Shown here one piece after another: positions 1 to 5,520 of a stretch of DNA of 8,463 bases. Position numbers and translations under genes: made by a program. The stretch lies in contig CAMEPN010000057.1 of NCBI GenBank assembly GCA_945931735.1, positions 1 through 8,463 of the forward strand, given 5' to 3'. The notes under the pieces are model-generated. The model ran no database searches and was not told where the DNA came from. It saw only the letters and a program-made list of their open reading frames with translations. The stretch comes from an uncultured Clostridia bacterium (GTDB lineage Bacteria; Bacillota; Clostridia; Oscillospirales; Ruminococcaceae). Position 1 is the first letter of the stretch. Each line of letters begins with the position of its first letter.

Positions 1-107
1 TCGAGAGGGCCGAAGGCCCTTCGCGGGGAATCCAAAGGGGCAGCGCCCCTTTGGCGGGGTCCAGGGGCAGCGCCCTTGGCGGGAGTCCAGAGGGCAGAGC
101 CCTTTGG
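1..107. repeat. Tandem array of four GC-rich hairpin units
   Basis: Four successive palindromic units are separated by short CGGG-containing linkers. Unit 1 has stem AGGGCC/GGCCCT (6-11 with 15-20, loop GAA). Unit 2 is a perfect 10-bp stem, CCAAAGGGGC (32-41) with GCCCCTTTGG (45-54), loop AGC. Unit 3 is CCAGGGGC (61-68) with GCCCTTGG (72-79), one G-T wobble, loop AGC. Unit 4 is CCAGAGGGC (87-95) with GCCCTTTGG (99-107), one wobble, loop AGA. Units 2-4 start 29 and 26 bp apart and share the core CCA-GGGC-AGN-GCCC-TGG. The array begins 8 nt past the stop codon of the minus-strand gene, so it could act as a 3' mRNA hairpin or terminator cluster, although no T-run follows. It resembles dispersed palindromic (REP-like) elements; whether it recurs in the genome cannot be seen here, and it may extend left of the window. 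Confidence 0.75.
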
Positions 108-115
108 AAGCCGCA

Positions 116-601
116 TTACTCCGCCATGTGGTGGATGAAGGGCAGCTCCGGGAAATCCCCGAAGCGGTAGAAGCCGTGGGCGTTTTCGTGGAGGAACAGG
201 TGCTTTTCTTCGTCTGTCATCAGCTCGGAAAACAGCTTGCTGAAGCCCTCGGGGAGCGCGCTGTTTACGTCCCCGTCCTTTACATAGCCGATTATTTTCG
301 GCGAAACGCTTTTCTGCTCCGGCTCGGGAGCTTCCGCGGAGCTGTCCTTGCGGAGATCGTCGCTTTCCTCCTCGGCGGAGCATTCGGGGGAGGATGGCTG
401 TTCCGCTTCGGGCGCGGCGGGAGCGGCCGCTTCCTCCTTTTCGGGAATGTTCATGTGCTCGGGCGGGGTGTTTTCGGCGGGCTGCTCGTCCGTTTCCGGC
501 AGCATTTCGGGGAAGTCAAGCTTCTCCTTAGGCGCTGCCGCCTTGCTGTATTCCATCAGCTCGCGCTTATATTTTTCGATAAGCCGTTTCATATCGTCCA
601 T
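116..601 (-). CDS. Acidic low-complexity protein of unknown function (161 aa)
   Basis: The family is not recognised. The start is supported by a good ribosome binding site, CGGAGG, 7 nt upstream of ATG. The protein has three parts. Residues 1-20 form a charged helix-like head (MDDMKRLIEKYKRELMEYSK). Residues about 21-98 are a linker rich in Pro, Ala, Glu and Ser that is probably disordered. Residues about 99-161 look folded and contain the segment LHENAHGFYRFGDFPELPF. There is no signal peptide and no membrane segment, so a cytoplasmic location is likely. The gene is transcribed away from the terminase unit across a 119-bp shared intergenic region and ends at the hairpin array. A phage link is possible from position but nothing in the protein shows it. 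The clear ribosome binding site and the patterned C-terminus argue that it is a real gene despite the low-complexity middle. Confidence 0.72.
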   Translation of the reverse strand: MDDMKRLIEKYKRELMEYSKAAAPKEKLDFPEMLPETDEQPAENTPPEHMNIPEKEEAAAPAAPEAEQPSSPECSAEEESDDLRKDSSAEAPEPEQKSVSPKIIGYVKDGDVNSALPEGFSKLFSELMTDEEKHLFLHENAHGFYRFGDFPELPFIHHMAE

Positions 602-631
602 AGAAAAACCTCCGAAATATTTTTTTGTTTA

Positions 632-680
632 TGTATATGCGGGAAAATGCAGTAAAATGCAGTCCGCACTCCGTTATGAT
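632..680. promoter_or_regulatory. Possible divergent promoter pair
   Basis: On the plus strand TATGAT (675-680, five of six matches to TATAAT) would serve the 721-2201 unit. On the minus strand TATACA (complement of 632-637) would serve the 116-601 gene. No sequence near TTGACA is present at 16-18 bp from either, so these would be weak or activator-dependent promoters. The assignment rests on -10 similarity and position only. Confidence 0.3.
644..663. repeat. Perfect 10-bp tandem direct repeat (AAAATGCAGT x2)
   Basis: The decamer AAAATGCAGT occurs twice back to back, at 644-653 and 654-663, between two divergent genes. Ten bases is about one helical turn, so a protein could bind both copies on the same DNA face. 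The repeat lies midway between a possible minus-strand -10 box (632-637) and a possible plus-strand -10 box (675-680), where the -35 elements of both promoters would be expected; neither has a recognisable -35. This placement suits an operator or activator site, but that function is inferred. Confidence 0.6.
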
Positions 681-720
681 AATATCGGGTAAAAGCCCAA
701 TTAACTAAGGAGGAAAAATA

Positions 721-978
721 ATGGCAAAGAAACTGACCGCTGCGGACTTTTTCGGAAAGCACAACCGCAGCTTTATAAAATTCGGGGAGATGTTCGCGGA
801 AAAGCTGACCGACCCCGAGCTTATCTCCGCGCTCGCGGAAAAGGATCTCGAAAAGCTGGCAAAGGTGTTCAGGCTTGTTTTCGAGATGCTTGAGGAGAAC
901 AGCGGCGACGACGGCACGGCTAACCTTGTCCGTCTTATCGGGGAATATTCCGACATGGACGGGGGTGAGGATGAGTGA
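721..978 (+). CDS. Small acidic protein preceding terminase (85 aa)
   Basis: The family is not recognised. The start is secure: AAGGAGG at 707-713 lies 7 nt before the ATG. The product is predicted to be mainly helical, begins MAKKLTAADFFGKH and ends in an acidic tail (MDGGEDE). No signal peptide, membrane segment, metal site or clear DNA-binding helix-turn-helix is visible. It overlaps the terminase large-subunit start by 4 nt (GTGA), so the two are translationally coupled. The position just upstream of a terminase large subunit is the usual place of the small terminase subunit, but small subunits of that class are normally longer and carry a DNA-binding domain. It could be a reduced small subunit or an unrelated chaperone-like partner; the role is unproven. 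Confidence 0.8.
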   Translation: MAKKLTAADFFGKHNRSFIKFGEMFAEKLTDPELISALAEKDLEKLAKVFRLVFEMLEENSGDDGTANLVRLIGEYSDMDGGEDE

Positions 979-2201
979 GCTTTTCGCCGAAGCAGGAGCA
1001 GGCGCTGCGGCTGCTCAAAAACGGAAAGCTCCGCAGGCTGAACATCTTCGAGGGCAGCGTCCGCAGCGGAAAGACCTATATTTCGATGATAATATGGGGC
1101 TTCTGGGTGGCAGGCTCTCCCGCGGACAGCGCGTATCTCATGGCGGGGAAAACTCTCACAACGCTAAAAAGAAACGTGCTCGAGCCGATGTGCGGACTGT
1201 TCGGGAGCAGCTTTTCATACAGCCTAACAAAAAAGGAAGCGCGGCTTTTCGGGCGGAGAATATACCTTGAGGGCGCGGCGAATGCGCAGTCCGAGGGGAA
1301 GATACGCGGCATGACCCTGCGCGGGGCGTACTGCGACGAGCTGACTCTTTTCGGGGAGGATTTTTTCGTAATGCTGCTCTCGCGCCTGTCCGAACCGGGC
1401 GCTAAGCTTTTCGCCACGACCAATCCCGACAACCCCTCGCACTGGGTCAAGCGTGACTATCTCGACAACGGGAGCGTTGACCTGTTGTCGCTTAAATTCA
1501 CGCTGGAGGACAATATTTTTCTCCCGCGCGAATACATCGAAACGCTCAAGGCGGAGTTCTGCGGGGTGTTTTACGACCGCTTTATCCTCGGAAAATGGGT
1601 GGCGGCGGAGGGGAGGGTATACGAGGGCTTTTCCTCGGATAACATAATCTCCTCGCAGGAGCTTGCCAAGCGGCTGTCCGAAAACAGGCTGATATGCTCG
1701 GTCGTCGGGGTCGACTACGGCGGGAACGGAAGCGCGAGCGCGTTTGTCCATGTCGGGTTCGACGCGGGGTTTAAGAATATGTATGTCCTTTCGGAATACT
1801 ACGACAGCCGCAACCGCTCTGCGGAGAGCCTTATCTCTGCGTTTTCGGAATACATCGGGCGCGAGCGGGAGCGCTTTCCGACGCTTAGCTGCGCCTGCTG
1901 CGACAGCGCCGAGCAGCTTCTTGTGAAGAGCTTCCGCCGTGCGGTGAAGCTTGAGGTGAAGAACGCGCTTAAGCGCCCGATAAACACCCGTATAAATATG
2001 CTGAACAGGCTTATCGCCGCGGGGAGATTTTTTGTTTCAGACGAATGTCCCCATGTTATCGAAGCGCTCCGCGGCGCGGTCTGGGACGAGCGCGATATTC
2101 ACAAGGACGTTCGGCTCGACAACGGCACCTCGAACATTGACAGCCTTGACGCGATGGAATACGCATTCGAGCGGTACGAAAAGCAGCTTTTCGGGTTCTG
2201 A
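975..2201 (+). CDS. Phage terminase large subunit (PBSX/TerL-type ATPase-nuclease)
   Basis: The 408-residue product matches the two-domain terminase large subunit that pumps phage DNA into capsids and cuts it. The N-terminal ATPase domain has Walker A GSVRSGKT (27-34), Walker B ending GAYCDE (117-122) and the coupling motif ATTNPD (147-152). The C-terminal RNase H-like nuclease domain has acidic candidates Asp247 (VGVDYGG), Asp310 (ACCDSAE) and Asp389/Asp392 (NIDSLDAMEYA). The length is normal for the family and there is no frameshift. The start is GTG at 975: an in-frame TGA at 972-974 lies directly before it and GGGGGTGAGG precedes it. The ATG at 971 is in another frame. Its only same-strand neighbour is the 85-aa gene; no portal, protease or capsid gene follows, and a terminator lies 17 nt past the stop. 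Codon use resembles the neighbours. Confidence 0.92.
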   Translation: MSFSPKQEQALRLLKNGKLRRLNIFEGSVRSGKTYISMIIWGFWVAGSPADSAYLMAGKTLTTLKRNVLEPMCGLFGSSFSYSLTKKEARLFGRRIYLEGAANAQSEGKIRGMTLRGAYCDELTLFGEDFFVMLLSRLSEPGAKLFATTNPDNPSHWVKRDYLDNGSVDLLSLKFTLEDNIFLPREYIETLKAEFCGVFYDRFILGKWVAAEGRVYEGFSSDNIISSQELAKRLSENRLICSVVGVDYGGNGSASAFVHVGFDAGFKNMYVLSEYYDSRNRSAESLISAFSEYIGRERERFPTLSCACCDSAEQLLVKSFRRAVKLEVKNALKRPINTRINMLNRLIAAGRFFVSDECPHVIEALRGAVWDERDIHKDVRLDNGTSNIDSLDAMEYAFERYEKQLFGF

Positions 2202-2218
2202 CGATTGATTTAAAACAG

Positions 2219-2250
2219 AAAACACCTGTGTATATCTGCACAGGTGTTTT
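2219..2250. terminator. Bidirectional intrinsic terminator
   Basis: A perfect 12-bp stem, AAAACACCTGTG (2219-2230) with CACAGGTGTTTT (2239-2250), encloses the 8-nt loop TATATCTG. T-rich sequence follows on both strands (TTTTATTG rightward, TTTTCTGTTTTA leftward). It separates the convergent terminase unit and the ABC importer operon and can end both. Confidence 0.9.
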
Positions 2251-2270
2251 ATTGTTTGATTAAAAAGGGC

Positions 2271-3071
2271 TTAGTCCTTCGCTAGGAGCATTCTGTCGTT
2301 GTTGAGCTTCGAGCCGCTTACCTCCTCAAACTTTCGGAGCAGGTCGTCGACGGTGAGGTTTTTCTTTTCCTCGCCCTTTACGTCGTAGATGATTCTTCCG
2401 TCGTTCATCATTATAAGGCGGTTGCCGTGCTTTATAGCGTCAGCCATGTTGTGCGTTACCATCATGGCGGTGAGGTGTTCCTCGGCGATTATTTTATCGG
2501 AAAGCTCAAGCACCTTTGCCGCAGTTTTCGGGTCGAGCGCGGCGGTGTGCTCGTCGAGAAGAAGTATCTCCGGCTTTTTCAGCGTTGCCATAAGAAGCGT
2601 GAGCGCCTGACGCTGACCGCCCGAAAGCAGTCCGACCTTTGTGGTCATTCTGTCCTCAAGGCCGAGGTCGAGCATTTTCAGCATCTCGTGGTATTTTTCG
2701 CGTTCCTTGCGGGATATTCCCCAGCTAAGTCCGCGCGACTGACCGCGGCGCGCTGCGAGCGCGAGGTTTTCCTGAATTTCCATAGTCGCGGCGGTACCTG
2801 TCATGGGGTCTTGGAACACACGCCCGATGAACTTCGCGCGCCTGTGCTCGGAGAGACCTGTGACATTCTGACCGTTGATTATGACCGCGCCCTCGTCGAC
2901 TGGCCATACGCCTGCAACGGCGTTCAGCGTGGTGGATTTTCCCGCGCCGTTTCCGCCGATTATGGTTACGAAATCGCCGTCCTCAAGGGTTATTGTAACG
3001 CCGTTGAGCGCCTTTTTCTCGTTTATGGTGCCGCGGTTGAAAGCCTTATGTATATTCTTAAGTTCCAGCAT
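2271..3071 (-). CDS. ABC importer ATP-binding protein (TrpZ/COG1101-like)
   Basis: This 266-residue ATPase powers the importer formed with the next two genes upstream. All nucleotide-binding motifs are present: Walker A GGNGAGKST (39-47), Q-loop VFQDP (Gln87), signature LLSGGQRQ (148-155), Walker B EILLLDEH with catalytic Glu174, D-loop ALDP (178-181) and H-loop His207. The sequence style, with TGTAATMEIQENLALAARRG after the Q-loop, is typical of the ATPases paired with ABC_sub_bind-type binding proteins (the TrpXYZ group). The start ATG overlaps the permease stop codon by 1 nt (TAATG), and AAGGAGG lies 9 nt upstream inside the permease gene. It is the last gene of the operon, followed by the shared terminator. 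The substrate cannot be read from this subunit. Confidence 0.93.
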   Translation of the reverse strand: MLELKNIHKAFNRGTINEKKALNGVTITLEDGDFVTIIGGNGAGKSTTLNAVAGVWPVDEGAVIINGQNVTGLSEHRRAKFIGRVFQDPMTGTAATMEIQENLALAARRGQSRGLSWGISRKEREKYHEMLKMLDLGLEDRMTTKVGLLSGGQRQALTLLMATLKKPEILLLDEHTAALDPKTAAKVLELSDKIIAEEHLTAMMVTHNMADAIKHGNRLIMMNDGRIIYDVKGEEKKNLTVDDLLRKFEEVSGSKLNNDRMLLAKD

Positions 3072-4096
3072 TACTTATCCTCCTTATCATCCGAGCCGGA
3101 CGCAGCACTCAGCACGGGCTGAGGCTCCGTCGATTCTCCGAGGAGGGAGCGCTTTCCTGCCTTTCGGAAGGAGGTCTTTGCGTTCTTCTGGAGGTAGGGA
3201 ACTGCGAGGAAAAGCGCGACAATGACCGCCGAGAACAGCTTTGTGTTATCGGTGGAAAGACCGATGAGCATTACTATTCTGAGGACAACGAAATAAATGA
3301 TAGCGCCGAGTGCGGTGAAAGCAAGCTTGCCGACGAAGTTGAAGTGCTTTCTGAGGATAACTTCTCCGAGCACCATGCCGATGATAACGGCGGCAAGACC
3401 GATAACGATCGCGCCTCTGCCCATATTAACATCTGCGAAGCCCTGATACTGCGCGAGGAGCGCGCCGGAAAGGCCGACAAGGCCGTTGGAGAGGGAGAGG
3501 GTGATTATAGTGGTGCGCTTTGTGTTGATGCCCTCCGCCTTGGACATTGCGCTGTTGCAGCCCGTAGCTCTTATTGCCATGCCGTATTCGGTGCCGAAGA
3601 ACCAATACAGCGCGGCGACTATCAGCACGACGAAAATAAGCGCGGTGCCGACTGTACGGATTATATCCATGACCTCGTTGCCTGCGGTGACATATCTTGA
3701 GGAAATTACGAGCGGGAACTTGTCGACGCTTATCGGGGCGTTAGCCTTGCCGTTTATATCAAGGTAAACCGAGTAAAGCGCGAGCTGCGTCAGTATTCCC
3801 GCGAGTATCCCGGGGATACCGAGCATGGTGTTGAGCAGCGCGGTCACAAGTCCTGCGCAGCAGCCCGCGAGGAAAGCAATTATCATTGCGACCGGTACGG
3901 GAACGCCGTTTGTTATCAGAACCACAGCGGTAACGCCGCCAAGACCGAGGGAACCGTCAACGGTGAGGTCGGCGAAGTCGAGTATCTTGTATGTAAGGTA
4001 CACGCCTATCGCGAGGACGCCCCAGATTAGTCCCTGCGTTATATCGCCCGGCAATGCGTTGCCGAATGTATTAAGCTTTGATAAAAGAATTTCCAT
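3071..4096 (-). CDS. ABC importer permease (TrpY/COG4120-like)
   Basis: This 341-residue integral membrane protein should form the channel as a homodimer. About nine hydrophobic segments can be drawn, near residues 19-38, 50-63, 66-90, 93-112, 147-168, 196-216, 226-247, 255-279 and 286-302. The cytoplasmic loop around GMAIRATGCNSAMSKAEGIN (172-191) is the likely coupling site for the ATPase. The early segment LTYKILDFADLTVDGSLGLG is characteristic of this permease family. A charged tail of about 38 residues (304-341) ending SDDKEDK lies past the last membrane segment. The start is preceded by GGAGAGG; the stop overlaps the ATPase start. It is separated from the binding-protein gene by 123 nt holding two hairpins. 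The family in other Firmicutes includes tryptophan/tyrosine transporters; the substrate here is inferred at family level only. Confidence 0.92.
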   Translation of the reverse strand: MEILLSKLNTFGNALPGDITQGLIWGVLAIGVYLTYKILDFADLTVDGSLGLGGVTAVVLITNGVPVPVAMIIAFLAGCCAGLVTALLNTMLGIPGILAGILTQLALYSVYLDINGKANAPISVDKFPLVISSRYVTAGNEVMDIIRTVGTALIFVVLIVAALYWFFGTEYGMAIRATGCNSAMSKAEGINTKRTTIITLSLSNGLVGLSGALLAQYQGFADVNMGRGAIVIGLAAVIIGMVLGEVILRKHFNFVGKLAFTALGAIIYFVVLRIVMLIGLSTDNTKLFSAVIVALFLAVPYLQKNAKTSFRKAGKRSLLGESTEPQPVLSAASGSDDKEDK

Positions 4097-4137
4097 TTTA
4101 CCTCTCCGATCGCTTATTTACATATTGATTATGCAGA

Positions 4138-4167
4138 AACGGGGAACAGTGTTGCCCGTGCCCCGTT
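4138..4167 (-). other. Intercistronic hairpin 2, upstream of the permease gene
   Basis: AACGGGG (4138-4144) pairs with CCCCGTT (4161-4167) around a 16-nt loop. It lies on the mRNA between the binding-protein and permease genes, downstream of the stronger hairpin at 4181-4200. No U-run follows on the minus strand (TCTGCATAATC), so it is more likely an RNA-stability or partial-attenuation element than a full terminator. Confidence 0.5.
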
Positions 4168-4180
4168 GCCGCATTTCAAA

Positions 4181-4200
4181 CCGCCGCGCCTGTGCGGCGG
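4181..4200 (-). other. Intercistronic hairpin 1, after the binding-protein gene
   Basis: CCGCCGC (4181-4187) pairs with GCGGCGG (4194-4200) with a 6-nt loop, 19 nt past the binding-protein stop codon. On the minus strand it is followed by TTTGAAATG, which is only a weak U-tract. Such a stable GC hairpin commonly protects the upstream mRNA and lowers read-through, which would give more binding protein than permease and ATPase. Confidence 0.6.
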
Positions 4201-4219
4201 GAATTTGTGTGCCTTGATA

Positions 4220-5266
4220 TCAGCCGATTGCCTCGTAGCCCTCGGGAGCAGTTATGCCCAGCTCTTCGCAGATAGCTGCGTTGTACTTCTTGGTTACATT
4301 GGGAGCGAAGCGAACCTCCATTGTGGAGATGTCTGCGCCGTTAACAAGTACATCGTAAGCCATCTCGCCGGTGGTGTAGCCGATGTCATAGTAGCTGATG
4401 GACAGAGTAGCTACGCCGCAGCCGCTGCAAATGCCCTCTTCGCCCGCGATTACGGGGATACCTGCGGGAACAACAATGTTCTTGATCGTTTCCGTGGAGG
4501 AAGCCATGGTGTTATCTGTGGGGACGTAAAGAACGTCGCACTCGGTGATAGCGGTGGAAACTACCGTGCTTATTTCGTTGGTGTCAGCAGCGCTGTACTC
4601 CTTGTATGCGATACCGTCAGCGGCAAGAGCCTCGCCGAACAGTGTTGCCTGATACTTGGAGTTTGCTTCTGCGGAGCAGTAAATGATACCTACCTGCTTA
4701 ACATCGGGGAACATCTCAACGAGCATTTTCTCCTGCTCGTCGATAGGAGCGAGGTCGGAGGTACCGGAGATGTTTGTGCCGGTAGCGCCTGTCCAGTTAT
4801 CCATGGAAAGAGCAGTCGCGTAGTCGGTAACGGATGTGCCGAGGATCGGGATAGTGCTTGTGGAAGCTGCGGCAGCCTGAAGAGCGCCGGTAGCGTTTGC
4901 GAGGATAAGGTCAACGCCGGAAGCAACGAAGCCTGTGCAGATAGTTGTGCAGTTAGTGCTCTCGCCGTTTGCGTTCTGCTCGTCAAATGTTACCTTGTCG
5001 CCGAGCTTTTCGGTCAGAGCGTCCTTGAAGCCCTGTGTAGCTGCGTCGAGCGCGTCGTGCTGAACGAGCTGGCAGATACCGATATTGTAGGTCTTGTCGC
5101 TGTCGGTGTTGTTTTCAGCCTCTGCGGTGTTCGCGGTCGAATCCGCAACGGAGGAATCGGAGCCTGAAGCTGCGTCGGAAGATGATGTCGTGCTGCTTGC
5201 ACAAGCTGTCGCTGTGAGCATCATTGCCGCAGCGGTGAGGGCTGCGTAGAGTTTTTTCAGTTTCAT
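4220..5266 (-). CDS. ABC importer substrate-binding lipoprotein (TrpX/ABC_sub_bind-like)
   Basis: This 348-residue protein captures the solute outside the cell for the permease and ATPase. The start is ATG at 5266, because it directly begins a lipoprotein signal (MKLKKLYAALTAAAMMLTAT, then AC with Cys22) and has AAGGAG 7 nt upstream; a reading frame open to 5353 would put 29 charged residues before the signal. Lipidation at Cys22 is likely, with Ala at -1 and a less usual Ala at -3. Residues about 23-56 are a Ser/Ala/Asp-rich tether. The fold starts at TYNIGICQLVQHDALDAATQGF, typical of the ABC_sub_bind family, and later shows LILANATGALQAA and VGIIYCSAEANSKYQ. It is the first gene of the operon. 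Its codons are less GC-biased than its neighbours, consistent with high expression. The substrate is unknown; aromatic amino acids are a family-level possibility. Confidence 0.92.
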   Translation of the reverse strand: MKLKKLYAALTAAAMMLTATACASSTTSSSDAASGSDSSVADSTANTAEAENNTDSDKTYNIGICQLVQHDALDAATQGFKDALTEKLGDKVTFDEQNANGESTNCTTICTGFVASGVDLILANATGALQAAAASTSTIPILGTSVTDYATALSMDNWTGATGTNISGTSDLAPIDEQEKMLVEMFPDVKQVGIIYCSAEANSKYQATLFGEALAADGIAYKEYSAADTNEISTVVSTAITECDVLYVPTDNTMASSTETIKNIVVPAGIPVIAGEEGICSGCGVATLSISYYDIGYTTGEMAYDVLVNGADISTMEVRFAPNVTKKYNAAICEELGITAPEGYEAIG

Positions 5267-5342
5267 AGTTTTCTCCTTACAATAAAAGCAATATTTCTTT
5301 TTTAGTTCGGTCGCTTTATCACTTGAAATTCCCAAAGTTCCG

Positions 5343-5380
5343 AACACGTACACTTAATTATAACATATCGCGGACGTGTT
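5343..5380. promoter_or_regulatory. Inverted repeat bracketing the importer -10 box (possible operator)
   Basis: AACACGT (5343-5349) and its complement ACGTGTT (5374-5380) face each other with a centre at 5361.5, inside the -10 box (5357-5362). One arm touches the -35 element and the other lies near the expected transcription start. The arm centres are 31 bp apart, about three helical turns. A dimeric or looping repressor is plausible but inferred; a 7-bp match can arise by chance. Confidence 0.4.
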
Positions 5381-5385
5381 TACAA
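5357..5385 (-). promoter_or_regulatory. Sigma-A-type promoter of the ABC importer operon
   Basis: On the minus strand TTGTAA (complement of 5380-5385) and a perfect TATAAT (complement of 5357-5362) are 17 bp apart. A TG one base before the -10 box makes it an extended -10 promoter. Transcription would begin near 5350, giving a leader of about 85 nt before the binding-protein start. Confidence 0.85.
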
Positions 5386-5483
5386 TAAAAACTGCCGCCA
5401 AATCAAAAGAAAAGTCGATTTTTTGTTTATTCTGCCGCATTTTACCGAGTGGCATTTGTTAAATATTGTGTAATATAACATTT

Positions 5484-5520
5484 GAAAACGGAGGCTTTTA
5501 CATCATATGAGATCGTTTTC
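5484..5520 (-). terminator. Weak hairpin directly after the esterase gene
   Basis: GAAAACG (5484-5490) pairs with CGTTTTC (5514-5520), and TCATATGA within the loop is itself palindromic. It lies immediately after the stop codon of the esterase gene on the minus strand. It is AT-rich and lacks a following U-run, so termination here is doubtful; it is the only candidate 3' end seen for the lepA-hemW-esterase transcript. Confidence 0.25.

Noticed and set aside
1..107. CRISPR array
   Set aside because: The units are self-complementary along nearly their whole length and imperfect, with linkers of 6-10 nt rather than unique spacers, and no cas genes are present.
875..1270. Plus-strand frame containing the ATG at 971
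   Set aside because: It overlaps the terminase start out of frame and gives a low-complexity product; the GTG at 975 opens the true frame.
2427..3122. Plus-strand open frame (231 codons) opposite the ATPase
   Set aside because: It is a shadow of the ATPase gene, which carries every ABC motif.
4166..5167. Long plus-strand open frame (333 codons) opposite the binding-protein gene
   Set aside because: It is antisense to a well-supported lipoprotein gene, has no ribosome binding site, and its Cys/Gly/Val-rich product resembles no family.
5305..5345. Leader hairpin GTTCGG/CCGAAC as a riboswitch
   Set aside because: There are only 6 bp around a 29-nt loop, with no known riboswitch or T-box consensus in the 85-nt leader.
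5267..5353. Extended N-terminus of the binding protein
   Set aside because: It would place 29 charged residues ahead of the lipoprotein signal and overlap the promoter; ATG at 5266 has the ribosome binding site.
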